In this document: in pieces, positions 24,395-37,630 of the stretch
How positions within the stretch are numbered: position 1 is the stretch's first letter
Layout: the number at the start of each line of letters is the position of its first letter
Assembly: GCA_951799425.1 (NCBI GenBank)
Contig: OX637407.1
Span: 27,463,691 to 27,527,690, forward strand
DNA: 64,000 nucleotides
Direction of reading: 5' to 3'
Origin: Ilex aquifolium
Taxonomy: Eukaryota; Streptophyta; Magnoliopsida; Aquifoliales; Aquifoliaceae
Program-made: the position numbers and the translations under genes
The notes under the pieces: model-generated
What the model saw: only the letters and a program-made list of their open reading frames with translations
Databases searched by the model: none
What the model was told of the DNA's origin: nothing

Positions 24395-27080
24395 AGCAGT
24401 ATTGGGGAAATTTTCCGACTTCCCCTCTCTGGACAGAGGATAAAAAACAGGAAAATGAAAAAAGAGGTTTGAACAATAAAAGTTGTAACGAAAATTATCA
24501 CCCTTCTAGATACTTGCTCTTGGGAATGGTTAGAATCATTACGTTTTGTTGTCTTGTTGATGTAATTTTTGGGGGCACAACTGATATTTCCACATTAGAT
24601 TAGAGTATGTGAATTATGTGCTCTTGGAGTCATTATATTTTGACATGTAAAGCTTTTTCCAGCTTAATAAATGTTGTTTCTGTGGCAAAGTTTGCTTATG
24701 TTTTATAATAATTTTACATGGAATAATTACAAATATGAGCTTCTTTTATAGCTGATAATTCTTAAATGATCTATCGATCCGACAACTAAAAAATTGTTAC
24801 AAAGTTATTGGGTATATGTTTAGATGTAATGGGATTGGATCAAAATTATGCCTACCTGATACATGGGTTGATATGAATCTAGTTGTGGTCGGCAATAGTT
24901 TGATTGATTGTATATGATTACGTGAAAAATGAATTCAATTATACATGGCTCATGCATGGTCCTGGTAAATTTTGACATGGCTCGACTTCATTGGTAGCTC
25001 TAGTTTCTATATTGGCATAACAGCTATGTCATACAAAATACTACTCTTGCCTAGGCTATTGAGTTATATCAGAAATTATTGTTCGAGATCGTTTTGAATT
25101 TTCCTGGCAAGAGTCTGTTACTATATTGTGGCCTGCTGCATTCAAGCACAGGGGTAAGTCTTCTAAACGAGTACAGTTTATGGGTTCACTGTGTTTGGAT
25201 GGGATTGACACCGCAGGGTGGTGCTCAGTGTGGTTATGTGGTGTCACAGTCCTATGAGTATATATTTGCTTTGAAGTTATCCTCTTTTTCTTTTTTTTTC
25301 CTGTTGGGTGTTCTGGCTTGTGCCGACTACTCTCTCGAGTTTAGTGGTTGGCCACCGTGGCTTGTGTTGGGTTAGAGTATGTCTCTAAGGGTATGTTTGC
25401 TTTAGGTATTAGGAAAGAGGAATTGAAAAAAAAAAATCGGGTCCACTTTATCCCTCTTATACCCATGTTTGGATATACGGCTCGGTATTACTACCTAGAA
25501 ATAATACGGATGAATAGTATATTTAATATTACCTACAATCTTTTAAATAAATTCACCTTTTTGGTGGGTTTAAATAATCCGGTTGGGATGTATTTGGGTA
25601 AAAGATATATTTGTCCTCAAGAGTTTTTAAGATATAAATGTCACTATTTATCTTGAGGGTTCTTTGGTAATTTAATATTTATACCATCATTCAATACTCT
25701 ATTTAAATAAAATATTGGATAGGATAAATGTGGAACCCACTATTAAATAATACTTAAACTAAACATGAGATGAAGAGACATTATTATTATAATTAATCCA
25801 AATGCTAGATTGATGGGTATGAAATAGACGGGTTTGTCTAATCTGGTCCTTCCTAATATTTAAACCAAATAGGGACAAAAATGATTAACTCTTAAGGAGT
25901 GTGAGAATGAATTGAACTTAAAACTTTATCAAAAATTAAACTTAATTACTAAATCACCCTAATGGTTTGAAGTTAGCCTGGATGTCGGAAATAAGCGTCT
26001 GATGGTCTTAAATATCATTTTTAGAACAGGCCATGTTCTATTGGCTTGGAGTGGAGGACAGTTTTCAGGTCAAGTGTAGTTCAAAGGGTCCACTCGTGTC
26101 CCACGTTAACTACATTATTGATCTAAACATCTAGCAAGTAGCAACTGTCGCTTTCTCTCTCTCTCTCTCTCTCTCCCTCTCTCTCCTGTACTGCAATTTT
26201 GAGTGGACCTTCTTTGCGAATCTATCTACTCTCATCACTGATCTGATTGATGGTATCGCAAAATATTTAAGAATGAGCTTGCCTTTCCAGGTTAGCCAGC
26301 TCAGGAGCTCAACTCATCAGTATCACATGTGGACTTCAACCTCAACTCTCTAATTCATTACTCACGAAAGTTTGTTCAAATAACAGTTGGATCCCACCAA
26401 GTCTCCCATCTTTTTGGCGTCAATCACCCAACTAATGCAAGTCTCGTTGCCCAATAAGGGGAACTGTTACAGCTAAGGGGCGAGGATCTCTTCCCAGATC
26501 AAGCAAATCTTAAGAATATCTATAAATAAGAGGCAAAACCCTCAAAAAAAGATATGTGGTCATTGTAGCCTAGAAAAGTACTATCTGTAAATCATACGAA
26601 ACTTCCCTGTAAGTGAATTAGCCGAGTTCCCGAGCTGGTGAACCACTATAAACACACTATGTGACCCCTCCCCAATTGTCCAAAAAATCCTATTCCCAAG
26701 AGTCTTGGAACTCAAATTGAACCAAATTCCACCATTTAGTACACTTTAAATTCACAACATTGCTCAATTGTATTAAGAACATCATCACTGATCATTATCT
26801 ATTAGTAGGGACTTACGTAGGTAAGGGATGGCGATACTCTCCACTACTACTACAGAGATGCTATTTTACTAAAAAGATATTATTTTACACATAATAAAAC
26901 AATATGGTTTAATGTGTTAAAACGGCATCGTTTAAAGGGAACAAAACAAAAACTTTTGCGAACAGCGGGGCTGTGACCTGAAGGTAAGACCCAAATACTA
27001 CACAATCTCATTTATTTTCTTTATCTCTATAGTTAATAAAATGTGTCCCACAGTGTTCGGTTGGATCTCAAACATCACGA
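24395..27080. other. intergenic between the E1 alpha and WVD2-like genes
   Basis: The 3' UTR of the E1 alpha gene runs to about 24700. Beyond it only short frames occur (25079-25375 +, 25348-25656 +) with no recognisable domain. Around 25385-25880 an AT-rich stretch begins GGGTATGTTTGC and looks like a decayed PIF-type element, but no right terminus could be matched. A CT microsatellite occupies about 26152-26186. Confidence 0.5.
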
Positions 27081-27360
27081 TACCAAAAAAAAAATTAGTA
27101 CCATATTTTCGAAATTTATAAATTTTGTAAGCTGAAATATAAGTTTTTAGATTTATTTATAACTAAAAAAACTATAATTTTTTCGATCATATTACAACTT
27201 TTATGATCTAAATTACAACTTTCGTCAATCACCCCCTAAATTTTTTAAGATGGATACAAAGTAACATTAAAAATTGTAAATTACCCTTAAATTTTATAAA
27301 AATTATTCACAAAACTTGTAAATGGCGGCAAGATACAGATATTTTTTTTTTAGTACTGTA
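27081..27360. repeat. AT-rich repeat related to 63203-63525
   Basis: It has AGTACCATATTTTCGAAATT near the left side and TTTTTAGTACTGTA at the right. Between them are many TATAAATTTT, AAATTACAACTTT and CAAAACTTGTAAAT words. The segment at 63203-63525 shares this vocabulary and GGTACTG ends. Boundaries are approximate and no duplication was seen. Confidence 0.4.
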
Positions 27361-28153
27361 GGCTTCTCCCTGTAATTGAGTCAACTAATCTCTTAATCAA
27401 ATTGTCACCCACCAGTTATTTGCTAAAATGCCTATATTTTTTCCTCTCCTTTATGCATTCACCATCATCCTCCTCCTTTCACATACTCTGTAAAGTCTTC
27501 AACTTTTTACCTATCAAAAAAACAGTAACCGCAGTAAAATGATGAAACCTCTATTGGAGTCATGAGAGGATTACATGCCACTTTGATGCTTGTCTCTCCA
27601 CTTGGTACACTTGTTTCTAAGTGGGTGATTGAGCTTATCATTTCCAGAATTTCCACAAACTGACAAAGTTTTGGTAACTGTAAAAAGTTGTATGGTTTAG
27701 TATTTTGTTAGCAAACAACAAAGTAGAACCACAGAACATGCACATGCCTTCCCTGGTTGCAGTTTTTTCTAAGCTTCTTTTTGTCTTCATTATAATCTGC
27801 TTACTTTTGGTCAGCTACTATGGTTGAATTTATTGATGAATTGCCCTGTTTTGTTTTGGTAGTTGGGTGGTAATTCATCATTGATCTCGAGAGGATTTAT
27901 GGTGAATCAGTATTAGAAGCACCAATTGTTGGAAATAAGGTATACCCTCTTCGTCCTTTGATCAGTAAAATGTGGCCCATTTGTTTGATTTTCGTTTTTC
28001 CAATTATTGTTCATTGAACTTAATGTGTTCTTTAGATTCATGATTCATTTGTTGCTTATACTTTATAAATCCCCACACTCTCTGCTGTTTTGAGTTGTCA
28101 TTCTGTTTTCTGTTGGATTTTGGCTTAAGTTGGGATTATCTGTAAATAAACAG
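27361..28153 (+). promoter_or_regulatory. upstream region and probable non-coding first exon of the WVD2-like gene
   Basis: A good donor (GGAAATAAG|GTATAC) lies at 27938 and an acceptor (TAAACAG|ATGGGAG) ends at 28153, directly before the chosen start codon. This suggests a 5' non-coding exon ending near 27938 and a leader intron of about 215 bp. An upstream ATG at 28130 is in frame but lies inside that inferred intron. Confidence 0.5.
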
Positions 28154-31100
28154 ATGGGAGAACCCATTGCTGTGGCCTCTGGTGCTACTCTTGAAGTATC
28201 GGTTTCCTTTGGTAGATTTGAGAATGATTCACTTTCTTGGGAGAAATGGTCATCTTTCTCTCCAAATAAGTACTTGGAAGAAGTTGAGAAATGCTCAACA
28301 CACGGATCGGTAGCTCAGAAAAGAGCTTATTTTGAAGCACACTACAAGAAGATTGCTGCTCGGAAGGCCGAGCTACTGGAGCCGGAGAAGACAGTGGAAA
28401 CTGAACCTTCAAGATCAGATGATCCAAATTGCAAAGATCTTATTATGGAAAATACTTCTGGGATTGGTACTGATTTCAGTATTTCCAATGGTCTGAGCCC
28501 TACAGAAAAGGTTGCTGAACCAAAAGAAGATGCTGTTATTGCCTTGGAGTGTCAAAATTCATTGGTTGAGGAAGCCAAGGAAGAATTAGATGGCAAAGTA
28601 GATGGTCCTGCATCGAATGGCTCAGAAGAAGGTGCTTTGGATAATGAAGAGACCCTCCCAAAGGGGTCTCTGGATGTGGTGGAACAGCCTCCAAAAGTGG
28701 GATCTGTGGATTTGGTGGAAATGCCTCCAAGAGTGGAATCTTTGGATGTGGTGGAGCAGCCTCCAAAAATAGACAATGAGACAGTAAACAGCCAGGAAAA
28801 TAAAGTGGAGAATCCAAAATTGGATGCACAGAATACATCTCAAAAGGTCAAGTTTGTAGACAATTTATTAATATAGAGATTATTTCAATTGTATCATAAT
28901 TCTCAAAGTTTGGTTGTTCTTCTGATTAATCTATATTATTAATTGATTGCACATTTGGTGTTTAGAATGCTTCAATCAGAAAGGAGCAGAATTTGGCGGG
29001 GACAAGGAAGAAACCGGTATCACCCTTTCCCAAACCACGACAACTTTCCACTCCTAAAGTATCAAAGCCGATGTCAACTTCCACTGTGGTGTCTGCATCT
29101 CGATCTTCAACAAAGAAGGAAAATGCTTTATTACTATCGAGGAGCAAGAATCCGTCTTTAGGACAAAGCAACAGAACTGCTCCTAAATCCCTGCACATGT
29201 CTCTCAGCTTGGGTCCTGCAAATTCTGATTCAGCTTCTCTTAGTGTCATCACTACAGCCAGAAAGTCTTTAATTATGGAGAAAATGGGAGATAAGGACAT
29301 TGTCAAACGAGCATTTAAGACATTCCAGAATAATTTCAACCAATTAAGAACTTCCAGTGATGCAAAATCTTGTAGACCAAATAAGGTTTGTTGCTTTATA
29401 ATGGCTGTTTATGGTCAAAACTCCTATTTAATTATGCATATATACCTATTATGTGTTCCACTTATTTTCATTTTGTGAAGCTTTGGTCTCAACATTTTTG
29501 AGCAGGTGTCAACTGGGGGATTAGAGAAAAAAGTTTCCACTTCCATCACTCCTAGAAAAGAGAATGAAGGGTAAGTTGGAATATTGTTATATCTTGTGGC
29601 ATATTGTAACCAATGCTTGCATATGTGGTTTTCAAAATGCGGAGCAAAATGTTTAAACTCATCTTGTATCTTTGTATTCAATGAATCAAAGTGAATGCAT
29701 GGGGTATCCAAATTTTATAATACCACAAATTTCTGCCCAAGTAATTGGTAATTTACCCCTTCTTTGTCTAGTTTTGAGCATGATACTACCTATTTGTTAG
29801 GATATCAAATCACTACCTGTCAAAACTAGTACATTTCTTTGTTACTGCATTTCATGAAGACAAATAATCTTAAAATTCGTAGCTTTAGCGTTACAATAAA
29901 GTTATAGTTGGAGTTTTATGGTTTTTTTGCTCCTTTTTTTCCTTTCTTTTGTTTTATATCTTCCATATCATATTATTGGTGGGGAGGCCATTGAATCTTT
30001 CTTTGCATCTACAGACTTGTAATGTATGTTTATGTTGCTTTAAGAATTTCGTTGTTGTGTTCTTCATTTACAAGCATTTGTTACTGTTTACTGCTTTTAC
30101 TTTTACTGCAAGGATCAGATCCCTCCTGTGAAAGCGCACTGGAGATACCCTTTGAAAATGGAATCTTGAATCATTATGCATATGTACATGCATGAGACTC
30201 TGGATATGTGCATGATATATGCATTAATGTGCATCTCTATAATGTGTTACAACAATACATGGGCCTCTATTTGTGCATAGATTTCCTTGGCTGGCTTATT
30301 TGAACTTTGAGCTTTGATCTAATAATCTTGAAAAACTGTAGAATGAGGAAGGCAGCAGAGAAAATGAATGCTCAGAGAGGATTTGTGAGCACAAAAACGA
30401 ACTCTATCTCATCAGGGTAAGATGTGGGTATGTATACATGTTTCATTTTCGGGATAAGAGTGAGTGTGTGTACATGTTTGTCGGCGTGGTTTGTGTACAT
30501 TTCATTCTCTATTCTATTTTATAAGTCATCAATTCTTCCCATACTCATAAAACTACTTTCCTTAAAGGTAAATTTTCATTCTACAGAATTTTCCATTTAA
30601 TTTTATTGGGCCACTGTTATGATTTTCCAAATGGTAGTTTCAGCAGGATGATTCCACCCCAGCCTGAACACATTTTACACAAGCAATGGGACAGGGAGTT
30701 GGCTGATCAATTTGGGACCAATTGCCATCCATAAGCATCACTTGAATATAGAAAGGGCTCTTTATGTTAGCAGCCAGTTGTCATCCTAAGATGAAAAATC
30801 TGGAAAAAAAAACATATTTGATGCTTTTAACTAGTAGTTTAGACTGGAAAAAATAAAACAAGGAGGCAAATTTATATATTGTGCATAATTTGTGTTTATT
30901 GTGAAGCTTCATATGTCATTTTCTCTAAAAGATTAATTTTGGATTGCATAATTAAAAACAGGCCACTGAAAGCAACTTGTGTGGATGGAAGAAATGCGAA
31001 GGCTGCCGTCAGAAGTGAAGAAAGAGCTGAAAAACAAAAAGAGGTATCCATTGACACCTTTAAAACATCTTCCATATACTATTTTTCCACCTGTACTCAG

Positions 31101-32951
31101 ATTTAGTTATTTGCAACAGTTTTCTAAGAAGCTGGAGGAAAAATCCCATTCTAAAGGGTTGGAAAAAACACGCCTTCATTCGAAATTAAAGGTATGTTTA
31201 GTACAGTGAAAAAACTAAAATCATGCTGCTTCATTATAATCTATATCACTTTTGCAACATGATCATCTTTATTTTGTCTATATATGAGTGTCTCAACACT
31301 GCCTACTTGACTCAGGAGGAAAAGGACGCTGAGATCAGCAAGCTTAGACAGAGTCTCAATTTCAAAGCCTCACCTATGCCAGGTTTTTATCGGGGACAAG
31401 GGATATCGAAGAGTTGCTTAGAAAAAGGTATGTCAATTTTCTTCGTACTAGAAGATGATCACTCTCTTTAGTGATTGTTAAACATGTTGATGCAGACCAA
31501 TTCTGTTTAAGACAGATATCTTGATACGGAAAGTTTATAAATAGAAATATTAGAAGATACATTCATCTACCATGAGGAGTCATCTAGAAGAAACATCGTC
31601 TTTCTTTTTTATTTTGGCATTATCCTTGTATGCTTCCACCTTCATTTTTTCTCTTTAAGTGGTTGGAAATGGTGGGCCACATTAAGTTTTTATGTCAAAA
31701 TCTTGGCTGTAGTTCTTTCTTGAAAGTTTCTTGGTCTAATTATAATATTAAAGACCAACTTCAATTATAGCACATCTTAACTACCACTTGTGCAAGATAA
31801 GTTATTCCTGCTGGTGGTGGTAGATGGTGCTGAGACTCATTGCTGCCAGAACTGAACCTATAGTTTGTCAAGAGGACATCACATCATGTGAGTCAGAATG
31901 ACCATGATGGCCTTACCACTACAATCAAAATCTTGTTTTTTTTTTTTTTTCACACATCTCATTCTAGGGAAAAAATATTTTTCATTGCATAAAGGAAGAT
32001 GTGAAGTTGATCACCTTGTTATAAAGTTCTTTATTCATATCCACTAAGCCATTTTTCTCAACTTCTCTAGTTACATAAGATGCAAACAGACGCAAAGATT
32101 TGAATTAAAAAACGATACATCTTTTTTGGGATATGACCCAATCATATAAATCTTTACAATTATAGGGTGGGGAGGTTGTCAGCTCATGTGCAAAATAGTC
32201 ATCTTCTGTTACATATCATTTTCGTAGAAATCCATTACTGCAAACAGATCCATAATGGAAATTAACAAAAATAATCCGAAGTGGTAATATTAGGAGAGCT
32301 TTGCTTCATAAATTCTTGAAAGTGATTCTCAGCTCAAGTGATTGCTCATGTTTTCTTTGGTCTTTTCATTGTGAAAATAGTAGATTTTTATCTTCAAATG
32401 CTTCTTGAAACACAAGGGAATCATTCTTTATTACATCCAACCCTTTCCTTGAGAATGATTAAAAGGATTAGTCAGATTCTGTGCTGCAATAATATTGTAT
32501 TGAACCTTCAGGTTCATGCAGCTCATGGCAAATATCTTCAAATGCTTCTTGAAACACAATGGAATCATTCTTTATTAAATACAACCCTTTCCAGGATCCG
32601 TCGCACTCTGTGCTGGTATAATGTATTGAACCTTCAGGTTAATGCAGATCATGGCAAAATACTGTATTGACCCTTCAGGTTCATGTTCCTGGAAACTAAT
32701 TCTAGCCACGGACTTATGCCAATTAAATGAGCTCCATGGCCCTGGATTGCCCAGGCCAAAGAGTAATACAATGTCTACATTAATATGCTAACTGCTCCCA
32801 CCTGTTGTTATGTACTATTATTTCATTCGAAACAAAATTTATATTGGATTTGATTTGGTTAGATATTTTGATTTTGATTTTCCCGATTAAATTGTAGTCA
32901 ACTGTGAGATTACTGTGTGTGTTTTATGATGTAGCAGGGTCCCAAAATTGA
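28154..32951 (+). CDS. WVD2-like / TPX2-family microtubule-associated protein
   Basis: Proteins of this plant TPX2-related family bind and organise cortical microtubules. Coding exons are 28154-28846, 28966-29385, 29506-29570, 30342-30416, 30962-31043, 31120-31191, 31316-31427 and 32938-32951. They total 1533 nt, or 510 residues, and all junctions are in frame. The N-terminus has the block SVSFGRFENDSLSWEKWSSF (about 15-34) followed by NKYLEEVEKCS. This is characteristic of the WVD2-like 7/MDP40 branch. Residues about 100-230 are acidic and low-complexity, with three tandem 12-residue copies of SLDVVEQPPKVG. Residues about 232-370 are Ser/Lys-rich and basic. The TPX2 region (about 420-495) contains KKLEEKSHSKGLEKTR and LRQSLNFKASPMPGFYRG. 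The last exon adds only GSQN. The start at 28154 is preferred over the in-frame ATG at 28130 because a splice acceptor precedes it and the family usually begins MGE. Intron 7 (31428-32937) carries a tandem duplication. Confidence 0.92.
28667..28774 (+). repeat. three 36-bp coding repeats in the WVD2-like gene
   Basis: Three in-frame copies encode SLDVVEQPPKVG, SVDLVEMPPRVE and SLDVVEQPPKID. Copies 1 and 3 are closest to each other. The repeat expands the acidic linker and is free to vary in copy number without a frame shift. Confidence 0.9.
32390..32690. repeat. 144-bp tandem duplication in the last intron of the WVD2-like gene
   Basis: The unit starting ATCTTCAAATGCTTCTTGAA at 32390 recurs at 32534, a period of 144. 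Both copies end with TATTGAACCTTCAGGTT and CATGGCAAA. A partial third copy (CTGTATTGACCCTTCAGGTT) follows at about 32660. The second copy carries a small internal deletion. Confidence 0.85.
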
Positions 32952-33895
32952 GGTCTGTCATTGACCTGAGTCACATAGGTGAAAGGTTGGTGCAGTTTAG
33001 TGAAATTACTAACTTTGATCATAGATTGGAATCGAGGCGCAAGTACACTCTTTGGTGGAGAAAGAAACTAATGGACGAGGAAAGACCCATGCAAATAAGA
33101 GATTTCTTCTTTGGTAAGGACACATCCCATACTATTATTGCTTATCCAAGATGGAGACGATTCAGGACTCGGGCTGTATTTCTGAAATGCCATAGCAGAC
33201 AACCAGTATGGTGTATCCCATTGTTTTGTTGAGATTTCTTTATCACTTTCCGGAGATAAAATAAGAGGTTGGGGCTCTCCGCGATCAGATATCAGCAAAG
33301 TACTCTCCTGGTGGTGCTCCTCCCTCTCAAGAGCCATATTATACTTGGGAAACGAAGTGTCGTGGTTATGTATGTGCACAATATAGTCAATAGTTAAACA
33401 TTATGACAGGCTTGGAATTTCTGTAATTACAAAGTGATATGTTGTTAGTTTTAGACATGGTTCTTGTTAAGTTGTATATGTTGCTCTTTTGGGCATTGTT
33501 TCACAGAACTCTGATTAGACAGAATGTTTGTGATCATGACACCAATGGACCGTCCAGCAGGTTCATCCTCCAGTCTTGCCTACCTTTGATTAGTTCTATT
33601 TAAATGTATCCGTAATTAAATTACACCATCTCTAGTAATTTAAGTTTTTAAAGTAGATGATTGTTCGACATGACATCAGAACATGAGTACGAGATTTGGG
33701 GTTCGGATCTCTGCATTCAATGGTTCGTTGGAAAGAGAAAAATTCATATCAGCAAAATGAAAAGTTCTATGTAAACAATGAAATCCTACTCACATTTTGA
33801 AAAGAATCTGACATTTAAAGAATCAATTAAACAGTTAAACAGCATTCCGGCATGCCTTTTCGCCTATTTACATCCCAATCCCCTGTTGTGTTTCG
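32952..33895. other. tail-to-tail spacer between the WVD2-like gene and the formin gene
   Basis: Contains the 3' UTRs of two convergent genes, with less than 950 bp between stop codons. A frame at 32948-33232 (+) begins across the WVD2-like stop in another frame and has no recognisable domain. I see no further gene. Confidence 0.6.
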
Positions 33896-36456
33896 TCAGA
33901 ACTCATCACCTGAATCACTAGAACTGCTCTTCAGATTATCTGACAAGAATTTTTTTGGCAATTTTGGAAATTTCATTGAGGCCCGAGAAGTCGGTGACTT
34001 TGAGGAGGATGATCCAGCAGCAGGGGATGCTGTCTTCCTCTTCTGCAGATTTCTAGCAATATCAACACAAGCCTGATCAACCATTCCTAGAAAATCTTTA
34101 ACAATCACAAAGAGTTGAAGTGATTGTGTCCCTTTATCCTTAGAGGCTCCTGCTTGATAATAGTCTGTTGTTCTCTTTACAAGCTCCATCACCCTTGTTT
34201 GCTCTTCTCTCACTGCTTTTATTTCACTCTCAGCCGAGTCGAGAAAGCCTTTCATCTCTTTTACAAATCCTCCTCCTCCACCAGGGGCAGGTTGCAGCAC
34301 TAGTTTCTTCATTTCTGCAACTCTGGCACCTAACACTGAGCATGTTTGGGCGAGGCTATCGTAGTCTATTGTGGCTGCTTTCTTCACATTGGAAAATTCA
34401 GCACTTAGGCCTCCTACTATAGGTAAACCAAGCATTTTGTATTCTTTATCTCTCTCCTCTTTCAATAAATTGGCCGAACTTAGGTTCCCACTATTGCTGC
34501 TTTTGCTGCTGTTACGACTCAAGCTACGATTTCTGAGAACACAACGTTTCCCCTCTGACCGGACTACTTCTTCCACGACGAAGTAAAGCAATGTAGTTTT
34601 TCCTTCAGTGCTTCTAACATCAGACAGCTTTCGGAGGGCAGTGAGATTGAAAGCTTGTGCATTGCCTCTTGAAGTTCCGGCATTCATGTGATTACCAGCC
34701 TTGAGGATGGCTTCTAAAAGTTTCAAGAACAGGCCACGAGTTCGAAGCTCCTTGCAAGCCAATTCAAGTGTTTGTAAATATTCCTTGACGTGGAGAATCT
34801 CTGAATCATAATTTGATCTGAAAAGCATGGCGTTGAATCGAGTAAACGCAGATGGAACAGCTTTGAGAAGGTGATAGAGGAAGGACTCTGCAGCTGCTAG
34901 CCTTGTAGGGTCTCCATCAAATGCAAGGATTTCTGTTTCTTCTTCTTTGGTAAGGGCTATTTTAGTGAGCTTCTCAAGAGTGTCTGCATTTAGACCTTGG
35001 CCTTCAATGAGTGCATCGATGATCTCTTTTCGAGAAATGGCTAGAGAACGGAGCACAATTGCTGTGTTTTGGGACTTCCTTGTGTTGAGGATGAAAATCT
35101 GAGAGGGTGGACCTGATCTTTCACTTTTTGGACTCGATGAATTGCTCTCTTTTCGCGGGGATTTTCTGTTGGTAGCGACATAACCGAAGAGAGCTTCCAT
35201 AAGATCACCATCAAACCTGAAAAAAATTGAGAATCAATAAGAACAAAGAGAGAGAATATCGGGTAATTATAGCAAAACCCCAAATTAGCAGAGAAGATTT
35301 ACTTGAAAGAGCCACCATCGATTTTGTCCCAGACCATCGAATGATCAACATTGGGATTCACTTTATCCCAATGCAGGGGCTTCAGTTTGATCTGATCCTT
35401 TCCACTTCTTGCCACGGCATCTCCTAACGAAGACTCGCCTCGTTTACTTTCACTCAGCATTCCTTTTGGTGCTGGCGGTGGCTTTGATAATGATGATATC
35501 AATCCACCAGCCTTAGGTGGTGGAGGTGGTGGTGCATGACTTTTCTTTCCTGGAATTGGAGGAGGAGGTGGTGGTGGTGCATGACTTTGCATCTTCGGAA
35601 TTGCCATAAGAGGCAAAGGTGGTGGAGGAGGAGGAGGTGGTGGCGGCGTTGGTGGAGGCGAACGTGATGATGTTTGAACCGATGATTTTTGTTTTTCCAC
35701 GGCACTAAGAACAGTTTCTGCAGAAGCTTTTGTTGATTCAACTTGATTAGGCTTTTCCAATCCATTCCAAGATGGACTGTGAGATGTTGAAGATTTGCCT
35801 CTAAGCAAAGGAATTTCTTGGACAGGCCCTTTAGATTTCTTCTGTCTACTATCCACTCCACTAATCACCTGTTTTTCTTCTTCCTTTTCTTCAACTTTTC
35901 TATCCTTAAACACCTCTTTCTTATAACTATTCTTAAACTTTCCACCTTCTAGTTTTCTCCAATAAAGCACATCCAAACCTTCCTCATCAACAATCACACC
36001 CTTTATATTACCCTTGAATCGAGTAAATTCATCGCGAGGCACCACCACAGGATTATTAGCATCATGGGAATAAGGATTAATATATGGCTTTTGCTCCCTC
36101 TTACGACGTCTGGACCTATGATGGAGTAAAATAAAGAACATCCCTGATAGAACTAGAGTGACTGCCGCGGTTATACCAACCGCAGTACCAACAGCCTTCT
36201 TAGATGATGACTTTGCTGGTGGTGATGGCGGTGGTGGAGGCGGTGGTTGTGTCGGAGTTGGTGGTGGTTGATTGTCATAACTAGAATTGGGTGTTAACCC
36301 GATTGGTGGAAGAGGAAATGGATAGAAAGTTTGAATGTTCTGAGGAGAACCAAATTGACATGAACATTGAGGAATTGAAGAGATGAAGAACAGAAAGGAG
36401 AGAGAGAAACTGAAAACTTTCCAAGGCTGAACCTTTGCAGCCATGAAGAACTTCAT
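33896..36456 (-). CDS. FH4/FH8: group I formin (transmembrane formin-like protein, FH4/FH8 type)
   Basis: Formins nucleate and elongate actin filaments; plant group I members do so from the plasma membrane. Exon 1 is 36456-35303 and exon 2 is 35216-33896 (2475 nt, 824 residues), joined in frame across an 86-bp intron. In order: signal peptide (about 1-33, hydrophobic [14 protein letters not shown]); short proline-rich extracellular part (63-80); membrane segment (about 88-112) followed by HHRSRRRKR as stop-transfer; cytosolic linker with [10 protein letters not shown] and [14 protein letters not shown], as in the FH4/FH8 branch; FH1 proline tracts (about 267-330); and FH2 (about 355 to 790) with [20 protein letters not shown] and [10 protein letters not shown]. 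The tail is serine-rich. An alternative start four codons later (MAAKVQ) matches Arabidopsis relatives better; either gives a signal peptide. The gene is convergent with the WVD2-like gene. Confidence 0.95.
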
Positions 36457-37630
36457 TAGTGTGTTGTGAAACTAAAATTGTTCTTCTTTTTCTGAATTTT
36501 GGGCATTTCTTTTGGGTTTGGTGGCTGAAACATTCAAATGCAGAGGAGGAGTTGTTTCTGGTACGTATCTGCAGCCTTCCCGGGGCTTTAGTGTATGAAA
36601 TGACTAATATAACCTTCTCTTAGGACTAAATCATAACTGCACATTAGGGGTATTTTAATAATAAAACTCGAGGCTTCTTTGATTAATTCTTGTATAGTAT
36701 ACAAGCAGCAGCTGGGAGGTAGATATGGTGGTTATCAATATTCTTTTTTTGGATAAATAAAAAGGGGGAAAGGGACCAATAGATAATGACTTCTGGGTGT
36801 GATCATAAGGGTTCTCTACAGTAAAATATCCAGTTTGAACTATAGCTATTAATCTGAAAAGGCAGTCTGTCACCATAGTACCACTAAAATCAAGTAACAA
36901 ATCGCGTTGTTACCATAAATCGAATTTTTCTTGATAACTACGTGAGAGTTAAGAACGACCCTAAATGAGTATAACTTACCTTTAGACCACCAGTTCAGAT
37001 AATTTTATCAATATTTTGAGTGTGTTGAATTGGTGTAATCTTTTTCAACATATTTTATAGTTTTTTTTTTTTTATCAAAACATATTTTATAGTTAGACCA
37101 CAGCAAATGATGACTATGTCTGACATATATTTGAATGATTCTATGTGCAAAATAGACAAAGGATTACGTTGTCTTGCACGTAAAAGATAAAGTCAGAAGG
37201 AAGACTTCCTCAAAATTCAGGGATTTCTGGCCATTTCCACTTGGATGAATTCAACCTTTTGAATCAAACAAAGTCACATTTTGGTGTGTATGAATTGAAG
37301 AAAGTGATAGGAGGGATAGGTTTCTCTCCCATTTTCTGCAGAAGCAGATTCTGAAAATTAAGATGGATGTCATGTATGCTCGTCTCGTGTCAAAATTTAT
37401 TTCATATTTATCCGATCCATTTATAGTCATATATAATCAGTTTTATATCATACATATATATAAGTCATGTTTAATTGGGTAGATGTCATGTTTAGCTGAA
37501 TTCGTATCAACTCAACTACTTAGAAGTCTAGCGAATCCACCCGTTTGTCACTAAACCTATTAAGGTTAAACTCAAACTCATGAGAATAATGCTATTGGGA
37601 ACTATGTTAACATAATGATGTATCAATTGA
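36457..37630. other. formin upstream region and spacer
   Basis: The formin promoter and 5' leader lie here on the minus strand. A TA-poor, CT/GA-mixed leader runs to about 36560. A T-run at about 37062-37073 interrupts a short direct repeat (ACATATTTTATAGTT on both sides). No other gene seen. Confidence 0.45.

Noticed and set aside
25385..25880. Possible PIF/Harbinger element beginning GGGTATGTTTGC
   Set aside because: No matching inverted right terminus or TTA duplication could be found.
28536..28838. Antisense frames of 70-100 residues opposite the WVD2-like exon 1
   Set aside because: They are produced by the 36-bp repeats and acidic codons read backwards; no domain, and they overlap a well-supported exon.
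34168..34586. Plus-strand frames inside the formin gene
   Set aside because: They are reverse readings of the FH2 exon, low in complexity (Leu/Ser-rich), with no family match.
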